This document shows positions 1-7,384 of a DNA stretch of 64,000 nt, one piece after another (positions within the stretch are counted from its first letter, which is position 1; every line of letters starts with the position of its first letter). The position numbers and the translations under genes were made by a program. The notes beneath the pieces were generated by a model. That model did no database searches. It saw nothing but the letters and a program-made list of their open reading frames with translations, and had not been told where the DNA came from. The stretch comes from an uncultured Spirochaetaceae bacterium. Its GTDB lineage: Bacteria > Spirochaetota > Spirochaetia > Sphaerochaetales > Sphaerochaetaceae. The stretch is from the NCBI GenBank assembly GCA_944389075.1, contig CALXLA010000043.1, positions 21,298 through 85,297 of the forward strand, written 5' to 3'.

Positions 1-240
1 CCAGATATCCGCAGGGTTGACCACAGGCATCTGCATCTCTTCAGCACCTATCGCATTCATCTCTTCTCTGATGATCTGCTGGATTTTCTGTGTTGCCTTG
101 AATCCAAGCGGCAGCAGGGAGAAGATGCCTGCTCCCATCTGTTCTATATATCCTGCTCTGAGAAGATACTCATAGCCCTTCGAATCTGCACCTGATGGCG
201 CTTCCCTGAGTGTTCGGGAAAACATCCTAGACATTCTCAT
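1..240 (-). CDS. proS: Proline--tRNA ligase, N-terminal part (truncated by window edge)
   Basis: Reading the minus strand from 240 gives 80 codons, open to the window edge. They match the N-terminus of bacterial-type prolyl-tRNA synthetase, which charges tRNA-Pro in the cytoplasm: an early MSRMFSRTLREAP segment, then a G-Y-L-R-A-G-Y-I-Q-G-G-I-F-LP-G stretch and an E-M-Q-M-P-V-P-W region that begins the class II catalytic fold. The first ATG is at 240; an ATG at 234 gives the more usual start, and neither has a well-spaced Shine-Dalgarno. A promoter (TTGATT at 294-289, 17-base spacer, TATAAT at 271-266) lies upstream and overlaps the promoter of divergent mtnA. Only about 80 of the usual roughly 570 residues are visible. 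Confidence 0.9.
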   Translation of the reverse strand, partial: MRMSRMFSRTLREAPSGADSKGYEYLLRAGYIEQMGAGIFSLLPLGFKATQKIQQIIREEMNAIGAEEMQMPVVNPADIW

Positions 241-265
241 ATGCGTACTGTCTCCACGATTGAGC

Positions 266-297
266 ATTATAGAGAATCTCTGTGCTACAATCAAATG
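266..297. promoter_or_regulatory. Overlapping divergent promoters of proS and mtnA
   Basis: On the minus strand TTGATT (294-289) and TATAAT (271-266) are 17 bases apart and point to proS. On the plus strand an extended -10, TGC-TACAAT (283-291), ends 6 bases before the mtnA ATG at 298. The mtnA -10 overlaps the proS -35, so the two promoters should exclude each other. Read from sequence only; start sites are not mapped. Confidence 0.55.
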
Positions 298-1314
298 ATG
301 AGACCGTTGCCGTTTGAAACAATAAGGCTTGCCGATGATGGTGTCGTGATACTCGATCAGAGGAAGCTTCCCGGAAAAGAAGAGTATATCGTCCTCAGGA
401 CCGCAGAGGATGTATGGCATGCGATAAAGGATCTTGCTGTGAGAGGTGCTCCTCTCATTGGCGTTGCCGCAGCATATGGCTTCTATATCTCGGTGAAGGA
501 CATCGAGAAGGACTTTGAGAATGAGTGCAGGAGAGTAGCTGAATATCTTGATTCATCACGTCCTACGGCAGTCAATCTCTCATGGGCACTGAAGCGCATG
601 ATGAGAGTTGTTGAGGAAGGCGGAGCTGATGTGAAGGATCGCCTCCTTGAAGAAGCTGAGGCCATACATCGGGAAGATATGGAGATGACTGAGAGGATGG
701 GTGAGTATGGGTATCAGCTGATAGGCTCGTCCACTGGCATCCTGACTCACTGCAATGCAGGTGCTTTAGCTACAAGCGGATATGGTACGGCGCTTGCTCC
801 TGTATATGCGGCTCTCGACAAAGGCAGGAAGGATATAAGGGTATACTGCGATGAGACAAGACCGCTTCTCCAGGGAGCAAGGCTTTCCTCTTTCGAGATG
901 ATGAAGGCAGGTGCCTATACGACAGTGCTTACTGATAATATGGCATCGTATGCGATGGCTTCAGGCCTGATAGACATGGTCTTCGTAGGAGCTGACAGGA
1001 TTGCATCCAATGGAGATGCTGCGAACAAGATAGGCACAAGCGGGGTTGCCATCCTTGCGCATCATTATGGTATCCCTTTCTATGTCGTGGCTCCTATGTC
1101 CACTATAGACTTCTCAATCAATTCAGGAAAGGAGATTCCTATAGAGATGCGTGACAGTTCAGAGGTGACTGATATGTGGTACAGGGAGAGAATGGCGCCT
1201 GAAGGTGTCAATGTCCTCAATCCTGCTTTTGATGTCACTCCGGCGGAACTTATATGCGCGATAGTCACGGACAGGGGTGTTTTCAGGCCGGAAGAGATAC
1301 GGAGCCTGGTATGA
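298..1314 (+). CDS. mtnA: S-methyl-5-thioribose-1-phosphate isomerase
   Basis: Converts methylthioribose-1-phosphate (or 5-deoxyribose-1-phosphate) to the ribulose-1-phosphate form during salvage of S-adenosylmethionine by-products. The eIF2B-like fold is recognisable by the DQ-LP start motif, RGAPLIGVAAAYG, the THCNAG-GYGTAL segment with catalytic Cys near residue 152, and VGADRI-NGD-NKIGT with catalytic Asp near residue 233. At 338 residues from the ATG at 298 it has family length. An upstream in-frame ATG at 241 is rejected because it would include the promoter; ATG 295 is also possible. The gene is followed 40 bases later by a class II aldolase, which argues for a DHAP-shunt function, not the full methionine salvage cycle. 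Confidence 0.9.
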   Translation: MRPLPFETIRLADDGVVILDQRKLPGKEEYIVLRTAEDVWHAIKDLAVRGAPLIGVAAAYGFYISVKDIEKDFENECRRVAEYLDSSRPTAVNLSWALKRMMRVVEEGGADVKDRLLEEAEAIHREDMEMTERMGEYGYQLIGSSTGILTHCNAGALATSGYGTALAPVYAALDKGRKDIRVYCDETRPLLQGARLSSFEMMKAGAYTTVLTDNMASYAMASGLIDMVFVGADRIASNGDAANKIGTSGVAILAHHYGIPFYVVAPMSTIDFSINSGKEIPIEMRDSSEVTDMWYRERMAPEGVNVLNPAFDVTPAELICAIVTDRGVFRPEEIRSLV

Positions 1315-1354
1315 GAATGTTTTCTGAAATCTTTCTTCGTGGTAAGATGTTGCC

Positions 1355-1975
1355 ATGGATATAGAGGTGATGAAAGGCGATATCGCAGCCTTCATGAAAC
1401 GCACGTATGACAGAGGGCTTACGACTGCGACAGGAGGGAATATAAGCGCAAGATGCGGCAGCATCATGCTCATTACGCCTTCCGGCAAGGATAAAGCATC
1501 ACTCACCTCTGATGATATCGCCTCCGTGGATATCGAGACGGGTGAGAATCTCTCGCCTGGAAAGAGACTCAGCATCGAGACTGAGATGCACAGGCTTGTG
1601 TATGCCAATAACTGCGAAATTCTTTCGATTGTTCATGCACACCCTGTTTTCGCATCGCTTTTCTCCGCGACTGACTGTAAGATAGATACATCCATAATCG
1701 CGGAAAGCTGGTATCTTCTCGGAGATGTCAGGAAAGTTCCATACCAGAGGATGGGAAGCAGGGAGCTTGCGGAAGCTGTTGCTGAATACTCTGCAGGAAG
1801 TTATGCGCTTCTGATGGAGAATCATGGTGCGATTGCCTTTGGCCGTACTCTTCTGGAGGCATTCGACAGGCTTGAATGCCTTGAGCAGAGCGCGAAGCTC
1901 ACATATCTTTCGCATTCTGTCACCATCAATCCGCTTGATGAGATAAGGAAAACGGCTATTGCCGCAATGAGATAG
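1355..1975 (+). CDS. Class II aldolase (fuculose-1-phosphate aldolase / Ald2-like)
   Basis: A 206-residue zinc-dependent class II aldolase of the AraD/FucA family. Visible motifs are TGGNISAR (phosphate binding), IVHAHP (two zinc histidines), ENHG (third histidine) and the acidic residues of ETEMHR that include the likely catalytic Glu. Placed right after mtnA, it most likely splits 5-methylthioribulose-1-phosphate or 5-deoxyribulose-1-phosphate into DHAP and an aldehyde; this substrate is inferred from context, and a fuculose-, rhamnulose- or ribulose-phosphate substrate cannot be excluded. A TAAGAT box ends 6 bases before the ATG with no Shine-Dalgarno, so the gene may have a leaderless transcript of its own. 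Confidence 0.82.
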   Translation: MDIEVMKGDIAAFMKRTYDRGLTTATGGNISARCGSIMLITPSGKDKASLTSDDIASVDIETGENLSPGKRLSIETEMHRLVYANNCEILSIVHAHPVFASLFSATDCKIDTSIIAESWYLLGDVRKVPYQRMGSRELAEAVAEYSAGSYALLMENHGAIAFGRTLLEAFDRLECLEQSAKLTYLSHSVTINPLDEIRKTAIAAMR

Positions 1976-1985
1976 AGGAGGAATT

Positions 1986-2822
1986 ATGGACAAGAAGCTT
2001 TTGGATCAGCTTAAGGCCATGGCTTTCGAAATCAGGATCAGGACTATCAGGGAGATAGCATGCTTCGGTTCCGGCCATATCGGGGGAAGCATGTCGATTG
2101 TCGAGCTTCTGACATATCTTTACTATGACAGGATGAATGTCGATCCTGCGGATCCGAAGAAGGATGACAGGGATCGCCTGGCAGTTTCTAAAGGACACTC
2201 TGGTCCTGCTGTCTATGCGACGCTTGCGATGAAGGGCTTCTTCCCCGAGTCATGGCTTGAGACACTCAACCAGGGAGGAACAAGGCTTCCTTCGCATTGC
2301 GATATGACAAAGACTCCAGGTGTCGATTTCACAGGCGGCTCTCTCGGGCAGGGTTTCTCTGCTGCTGTCGGCATAGCGCTTGGACAGCACCTCAAAGGTT
2401 ACAGTGCGAGGACTTATACGATAATCGGAGATGGAGAGGCTCAGGAAGGGCAGATCTATGAAGCGGCAGAGGCTGCAGGAACATGGAAGCTTTCGAATCT
2501 CTATGCGTTCCTTGACCTCAACGGCCAGCAGCTCGATGGCTATACAAAGGACATCATCCCTTCTGGCAATGTCAAGGAGAGATGGGAATCTTTCGGATGG
2601 GATGTCCATGTCTGTGAGAATGGCAATGACATCGAGGCGATTGCAGATGCTGTGGAGAAGGCTGATGAAGTCAGCGATAAGCCTCATATGATCATCATGA
2701 AGACAGTCAAGAGCTATGGCTATATCCCTGGCGAAGGTGTGAAGGCAAACCATTCGATGCCTATTTCGAAAGAGCAGGCCGAGGAAGCCATCGAGGCTCT
2801 CAGGAAGAGGGAAGGGAGGTAA
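1986..2822 (+). CDS. Transketolase, N-terminal (TPP-binding) subunit
   Basis: A 278-residue protein equal to the thiamine-diphosphate-binding half of transketolase, which moves two-carbon units between sugar phosphates in the non-oxidative pentose phosphate pathway. The GHIGGSMS and TGGSLGQGF segments and the GDGEAQEG...DLNGQQLDG stretch (the GDG-N TPP/Mg site) are intact. The start follows GAGGAA at good spacing, 10 bases after the aldolase stop. The stop codon TAA shares its last A with the ATG of the C-terminal subunit, so the two halves are translationally coupled and act as one enzyme. Split transketolases are common in anaerobes. Confidence 0.9.
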   Translation: MDKKLLDQLKAMAFEIRIRTIREIACFGSGHIGGSMSIVELLTYLYYDRMNVDPADPKKDDRDRLAVSKGHSGPAVYATLAMKGFFPESWLETLNQGGTRLPSHCDMTKTPGVDFTGGSLGQGFSAAVGIALGQHLKGYSARTYTIIGDGEAQEGQIYEAAEAAGTWKLSNLYAFLDLNGQQLDGYTKDIIPSGNVKERWESFGWDVHVCENGNDIEAIADAVEKADEVSDKPHMIIMKTVKSYGYIPGEGVKANHSMPISKEQAEEAIEALRKREGR

Positions 2823-3769
2823 TGATGAAAGACGCACATGTTTTCTCTCACTATAAGGAAGCTGTGATCGGTGCAATAACGGATCTTGCCGCAGAGCATG
2901 ATGATATCGTATTCCTTGATGCGGATCTCTCGTCATGCATCGGCTCGACAACTTTCCAGAAGGCATATCCTGACAGATTCTTCAACTGCGGTATCGCTGA
3001 GGCAAATATGGCAGGCGTTGCGGCTGGCCTTGCCTCAATGGGCTTTACACCATTCATCCATTCATTCGGGTGCTTTGCATCAAGAAGAGACTACGATCAG
3101 CTCTTCATCTCAGTCGGATATACTCATCAGACTGTACATGTGATCGGTTCGGATCCTGGAATCACCGCTCAGTACAATGGCGGAACGCATATGCCTTTCG
3201 AGGATATTGCGCTGTTCAGGCAGATTCCGGGCTTTGTGATCATTGAGCCCTCAGATGCACAGTCGCTTTATGCACTGACTCAGCAGGTATATGAGAATGG
3301 GCATTCGTCTTATATCAGGACACCGCGTAAGGGCATCGTATACCGCTATGATCCGAGAGCTGAGATTGTCCTTGGGAAAGGCATTGAGCTTCTCGATGGG
3401 GAGGATGTCGCTATTGTGGCAACTGGTGCCCTGATGGTGGATGCGGCGCTTGCAGCTGCTGAGCTTCTGAAAGAGAAGGGCATCAATGCAACTGTGGTTG
3501 ATCTCCATACTATCAGGCCGCTCGATACTGACCTCATCGATAAGATCGCATCCCGTACAGGCCATGTCCTCGTCTGTGAGAACGGAAGATACTGCGGTGG
3601 TGTAGGCGAGATGATCGCAGGCTATCTTGTACAGACCAATCCTGTGAAGATGTCTTTCCTCAATGTCGGTGAGAGATTCGGGGAAGTAGGCAATCTCAAG
3701 TACCTCTCAGGTGCATTCGGATTCAATGCCGAGACTATCGTCTCTAAGGTGGAGGCTCTGCTTAAGTGA
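2822..3769 (+). CDS. Transketolase, C-terminal subunit
   Basis: 315 residues covering the pyrimidine-binding domain and the C-terminal domain of transketolase. The NCGIAEANMAG motif carries the conserved catalytic Glu, and RDYDQ and the GADVAIVATGA-like stretch mark the two domains. It pairs with the preceding TPP subunit: the ATG at 2822 overlaps the previous TAA by one base, with GGGAGG just upstream (a second ATG at 2825 is equally possible). The next gene begins inside its stop codon. A 1-deoxyxylulose-5-phosphate synthase is unlikely because the halves are separate and lengths match split transketolases. Confidence 0.9.
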   Translation: MMKDAHVFSHYKEAVIGAITDLAAEHDDIVFLDADLSSCIGSTTFQKAYPDRFFNCGIAEANMAGVAAGLASMGFTPFIHSFGCFASRRDYDQLFISVGYTHQTVHVIGSDPGITAQYNGGTHMPFEDIALFRQIPGFVIIEPSDAQSLYALTQQVYENGHSSYIRTPRKGIVYRYDPRAEIVLGKGIELLDGEDVAIVATGALMVDAALAAAELLKEKGINATVVDLHTIRPLDTDLIDKIASRTGHVLVCENGRYCGGVGEMIAGYLVQTNPVKMSFLNVGERFGEVGNLKYLSGAFGFNAETIVSKVEALLK

Positions 3770-4497
3770 AGCTGCAGCTTGAGACAATCCCTGTATGGGA
3801 TGGTGTCAAAGAAGGGAGTGAGTGCTTTCTCTGCTCCCTCATGAAACAGGCTGAGGATGATGGCGTAAGATACTATCTTTCCTCAGCTGTCATGACTCCT
3901 GAAGTGCGTGTGGAGACCAACACGAAAGGTTTCTGCACACATCATTTCCTTATGCTGGCGGATGGTGGCAAGGCACAGTCACTTGGCCTCGTGATGGATA
4001 CCTATTATGAGGAATCCTCAAGGATCCTTGATCCATATATCGACAAGATCCTCTCAGCCGGAAACGCGCGCAAGGCAATGAAGGCCGTGAATGCCTTCGT
4101 TGCGAAGGAAGAGGAACGGGAGCGGGGCTGTCTTATCTGTACGAGGATGGAGGACAGGCTGATGCGCTACTGTTATACGATTGCATCGCTCTGGAAAGAG
4201 GATCCCGAGTTCAGAAGCGCGCTTCTTGCATCGAAAGGCTTCTGTGTCCATCACACCAAGGAACTGGCTTTGAGAGCGAAGGAAGCTCTCTCTGGCGATG
4301 ATCTTGCTGGCTTCCTCCACGATATCTTCTCGCTTCTGAAGAGCAATCTCGAACGCGTCAAGCATGATGACTGGTGGCTTACCCAGATGTACAAGAGCGA
4401 AAATAAGGACAAGGACTGGAATGGGTGCGAGGATGCCCACAGAAGAGCTGTCTGCAAGCTCGTCGGCGAGCATCATGTGATTGATCCGATAAAGTGA
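3766..4497 (+). CDS. DUF6062 family protein
   Basis: A 243-residue cytoplasmic protein with GTG start, its GTGA overlapping the TGA of the transketolase subunit. It shows two similar halves, each with a Cys-rich motif: ECFLCSLM and a later GFCTHH, then GCLICTRM and a later GFCVHH. The paired CxxC and Cys-x-His-His motifs suggest metal binding. I associate this pattern with the uncharacterised DUF6062 family. It is the last gene of the mtnA-aldolase-transketolase run; its stop abuts the stop of the converging gene with no intervening base and no terminator. Function unknown. Confidence 0.7.
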   Translation: MKLQLETIPVWDGVKEGSECFLCSLMKQAEDDGVRYYLSSAVMTPEVRVETNTKGFCTHHFLMLADGGKAQSLGLVMDTYYEESSRILDPYIDKILSAGNARKAMKAVNAFVAKEEERERGCLICTRMEDRLMRYCYTIASLWKEDPEFRSALLASKGFCVHHTKELALRAKEALSGDDLAGFLHDIFSLLKSNLERVKHDDWWLTQMYKSENKDKDWNGCEDAHRRAVCKLVGEHHVIDPIK

Positions 4498-4989
4498 TTA
4501 TTTCCGTCTCGGGCTTCTCAGCTTGAGATGGAGCTGCTTTCCGCTTTTCCTATCAGCGACAGGACTTTGCTTGATTGTTGTCTCAGCTCCCGTCTTCTTA
4601 TCCACATGTATATAGTCAATAAGCTCTTCTGAGAATCTGTAGAGAAGGAAGAAATCGCTTCCTGGCAGCGGAGTGAATGCAAGTGTCAGGACAACTTTGT
4701 TCTTCTTGCTGAAAGCTTCTGCTTTCTTCCTCTGCTTTACTGTCAGATATCTCTTTGACCAGAATACCGCAAGAGGCGAAACCCCTTCTTTGTGGATTAG
4801 GATATCAGCGCCATCCGTATCGATGTCGATGCTGAATGCAGGAGGAAAGTAAGGGCGCAGTGATAACGCAATCCTGTGTGTCGCTGCTGCCTTGCTCTGC
4901 TTCTCAGCATCATCTTCTGTCTCAAGGTAGGAGCGTATTCCATTTATGAATGCTGAATAGATTGATGATTTCTCAGTCAGATCGCTCAT
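4498..4989 (-). CDS. Hypothetical protein
   Basis: 163 residues, no signal peptide or membrane segment. Begins MSDLTEKSS and ends in a basic tail (KLRSPRRK). I do not recognise a family. The central part alternates hydrophobic and charged residues, suggesting a compact alpha/beta domain. Its ATG overlaps the stop of the osmC-like gene by four bases, so the two are co-transcribed. It ends exactly against the stop of the converging DUF6062 gene. Confidence 0.65.
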   Translation of the reverse strand: MSDLTEKSSIYSAFINGIRSYLETEDDAEKQSKAAATHRIALSLRPYFPPAFSIDIDTDGADILIHKEGVSPLAVFWSKRYLTVKQRKKAEAFSKKNKVVLTLAFTPLPGSDFFLLYRFSEELIDYIHVDKKTGAETTIKQSPVADRKSGKQLHLKLRSPRRK

Positions 4990-5363
4990 ACGAAATCTAC
5001 ATTCACCTCCATCTCAGACACCTTGGATATCGTTGCGAAGACAGAGCATTCGCTTTCTGCTTTCCTGACCAGAGACAGGAATTCCTCCTTGTCCTCCGCT
5101 CCTGTCGCCGTGATTGCCATCACAGTCTTCCTGAGCGTTGTCGGAACTTCATCGCGCTTTATTCCCCTGACATTTATATCAACAGAAGTCCATGGCTTGT
5201 GCTCATAGGATGCAAGCGTGAGATAGAAGCAGCCTGCGAGGGCTCCCAGAAGGTACTCATAAGGCCCTGTGGCTGCTGTATAGTCGTATTCTTTTCCTAA
5301 TGAATTCTCGAAATACCGCCTGCTATCTGTGAAGTGTGCTGTTATGATGCGTTCTCTTGCCAT
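4986..5363 (-). CDS. OsmC/Ohr family peroxidase-like protein
   Basis: 125 residues with the OsmC layout: a GPYEYLLGALAGC segment with the first reactive Cys at 45, then the second Cys at 106 in SECSVFA. In this family the two cysteines reduce organic hydroperoxides, though some members are uncharacterised. TGC-TATACT (extended -10, 5378-5370) ends six bases before the ATG with no Shine-Dalgarno, so a leaderless transcript is likely. It heads a two-gene operon with the hypothetical gene downstream. Confidence 0.82.
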   Translation of the reverse strand: MARERIITAHFTDSRRYFENSLGKEYDYTAATGPYEYLLGALAGCFYLTLASYEHKPWTSVDINVRGIKRDEVPTTLRKTVMAITATGAEDKEEFLSLVRKAESECSVFATISKVSEMEVNVDFV

Positions 5364-5414
5364 ATGATGAGTATAGCATAAAGCAGACGGATACAGCTAT
5401 TGCGGAAACAACTG

Positions 5415-6185
5415 TCAGACATTTCCTCCATGATAATTCATGAACTCATTAGCCGCTTTGTTTATCGCATCGGTCACCGTCTTTGGCGTTCCTTTGTAGA
5501 CAAGGTCTGTCAGCGTTGCTTTCATTTCGACAATGGTTCCCATAGAAGTCTGGGTTGTCTTTCCTGTTGATTCTGCAGTAAACGAGAATCTTACAAGAGG
5601 GCCTTTGCTGTATTCTCTTGTGTCTGTGTATTCAATGCCTTTGCATGTCATTGTCGAATCACCGGGTTTGTTACTTTCTCCAGCTTTATCGAGAATCTCG
5701 CATTCATCGACTTTGATTATAAGCTCATTGCCTATGCTGACAGTCAGTCCTTTGCTGCGCTGGATAATATCATGAGTCGCATCTGTTCCAGACTGGTAGA
5801 GCTCAGGAAGGGAAGCGCTGAATGTGCCATACTCAGTCTCAGCAGACATTGCAGTATTTCTGCCTTCCCCTGGAAAGAACAGCATCATGTATTTATACGC
5901 AGCAGAAGATTCATCGTCAGGAGTACCGCTTAATACGATTTCCTGGAAAATCTCTGAGAAGTTCTTGTCAGCAGGAATTGATTTCATCTGAGATTGCGCA
6001 GACGGCTCTCCAGATGACGACATCATAGGTGATATGCTTGCAGACATTGCAGTCAAAGCTTCATCAAGTGCTGCAATCACTTCATCATCGCTTGCGTCTG
6101 CTCCTTCTCCGGTTGGCCCTTGTGCACATGCCGAGAATGCTAGCAATATAGCAATAACGAGTAGAATACTTAGGAATTTCCTCAT
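5415..6185 (-). CDS. Putative lipoprotein
   Basis: 256 residues. A basic start, a hydrophobic stretch and the lipobox AFSAC (Cys 20) mark export and lipidation. A Ser/Asp-rich linker follows and then a domain of unknown family with many Thr, Ser and Gly and predicted beta-strands. Strong Shine-Dalgarno AAGGAGG five bases before the ATG. Monocistronic by spacing: 51 bases to osmC downstream and 86 to the flavoprotein upstream. A small hairpin (AAGGGA/TCCCTT, 6201-6217) lies in its leader; I see no clear regulatory family in it. Confidence 0.75.
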   Translation of the reverse strand: MRKFLSILLVIAILLAFSACAQGPTGEGADASDDEVIAALDEALTAMSASISPMMSSSGEPSAQSQMKSIPADKNFSEIFQEIVLSGTPDDESSAAYKYMMLFFPGEGRNTAMSAETEYGTFSASLPELYQSGTDATHDIIQRSKGLTVSIGNELIIKVDECEILDKAGESNKPGDSTMTCKGIEYTDTREYSKGPLVRFSFTAESTGKTTQTSMGTIVEMKATLTDLVYKGTPKTVTDAINKAANEFMNYHGGNV

Positions 6186-6271
6186 CCCAGCCTCCTTTTT
6201 AAGGGAGAATTTCCCTTTTCTTAAGGCTACCGAGGGGGGCAGTTTGTCAAGGCTGAAATCAGCTTCTATGA

Positions 6272-7384
6272 CTATCTGATTGCCATTGCCGCCTGATATG
6301 CAGATGCAAAAGCAAAAGTCAGCGAATAGCCACCTGTATCTGCATCGATATCAAGGACATCGCCTATGGCATAAAGCCCGGAAATCAGCTTTGATTCCAT
6401 TGTCATCGGATTGAACTGGGATGTATCTGCGCCTCCGCGTGTCGACATCGCTGCAGAAGAAACAGGGCTTGCCTTCGATGTGAAGCTTCCGATAGCTTCC
6501 TGTATCAGAAGTTCCTCTTTTCTTGAAAGGCTTCCGAGTTTCTTTGCGGAAATATCACCGAGAAGCACATCGGAAAGACGCTGGGGGATATCAAGTGCAT
6601 TCCTCACTTCTTTCTTCGGGAATGCTTTCCGCAGCTCTTTGATATCATCATCGGAAAAACGTATCGAGACTTCATGACTGTCATTGACCCATCTCGAGAT
6701 ATTCAGTACGGCAGGTCCGGAAATCCCATTGTGAGTAATCAGGATATCGCCTGAGGATATATGCTTTCCTGTTCTTATCTCAGCTTTCAGTGATATCCCC
6801 ATGGCTGGCGTAAGTTTTCTCTCAAGGTTCAATGGCGCGAGCGCAGGATATATTTCCGTGATGGCATGGCCAAGAGAGGCGAGTAGCCTGCAGCCGCTTC
6901 CGTCAGAGCCCGTATGCGGATAATGCGCACCACCTGCAGCGATTACGACGATATCCGCATGGAGGATTGTCCCCTCTTCCAGAGTTATCGCGAAGCCAGG
7001 GTCAAGATATCTGATTGAGGCAGCAGTTCCTTTTATTACTTTGCCTGCTTTTCTGAGCAATGCATCCCTGACAGTATGGGCATCTTCATCTGATGGGAAT
7101 ATTCTGCCATCCTCATTTCTTGGAGCAACGCCAAGCGATCTGAAGAATGCGACGATATCGTCGGGAGTATGGCTGTACAGCACTTTCTTCGCGAACTGCC
7201 TGTTCCCATAGTAGTGGCTCAGAAGCTCTTCTGGACTGCCTTCATGTGTGAAGTTGCATCGTCCGCCTCCTGTGAGCAGGAGCTTCCTGCCACATTCGTC
7301 ATTTCTTTCGAGAATGACAGCAGATGGACAAAGAGCCGCAAGATACAGACCTGCGGCTCCTCCTCCGATTATGAGAGTTCTCAC
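6272..7384 (-). CDS. NAD(P)/FAD-dependent oxidoreductase, BaiN/YhiN (HI0933) family
   Basis: 370-residue flavoprotein. The N-terminal GGGAAGLYLA dinucleotide-binding motif, the ERNDECGRKLLLTGGGRCNFTH signature and a C-terminal AIGDVLDIDADTGGYSL segment are hallmarks of the HI0933/YhiN family. Function is mostly unknown; one gut Clostridium member has been linked to bile-acid dehydroxylation, but no such role can be read here. It starts with GTG, and the GTGA overlaps the stop of aspS, so it is translated from the aspS message. Confidence 0.85.
   Translation of the reverse strand: MRTLIIGGGAAGLYLAALCPSAVILERNDECGRKLLLTGGGRCNFTHEGSPEELLSHYYGNRQFAKKVLYSHTPDDIVAFFRSLGVAPRNEDGRIFPSDEDAHTVRDALLRKAGKVIKGTAASIRYLDPGFAITLEEGTILHADIVVIAAGGAHYPHTGSDGSGCRLLASLGHAITEIYPALAPLNLERKLTPAMGISLKAEIRTGKHISSGDILITHNGISGPAVLNISRWVNDSHEVSIRFSDDDIKELRKAFPKKEVRNALDIPQRLSDVLLGDISAKKLGSLSRKEELLIQEAIGSFTSKASPVSSAAMSTRGGADTSQFNPMTMESKLISGLYAIGDVLDIDADTGGYSLTFAFASAYQAAMAIR

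Noticed and set aside
2250..2966. 238-codon minus-strand open frame opposite transketolase
   Set aside because: It mirrors a well-supported gene, is rich in Arg/His/Cys/Ser and has no start signal; it follows from the codon bias of the plus-strand gene. The same applies to long antisense frames at 23109-23807, 44599-45297, 49540-50328 and 52506-53240.
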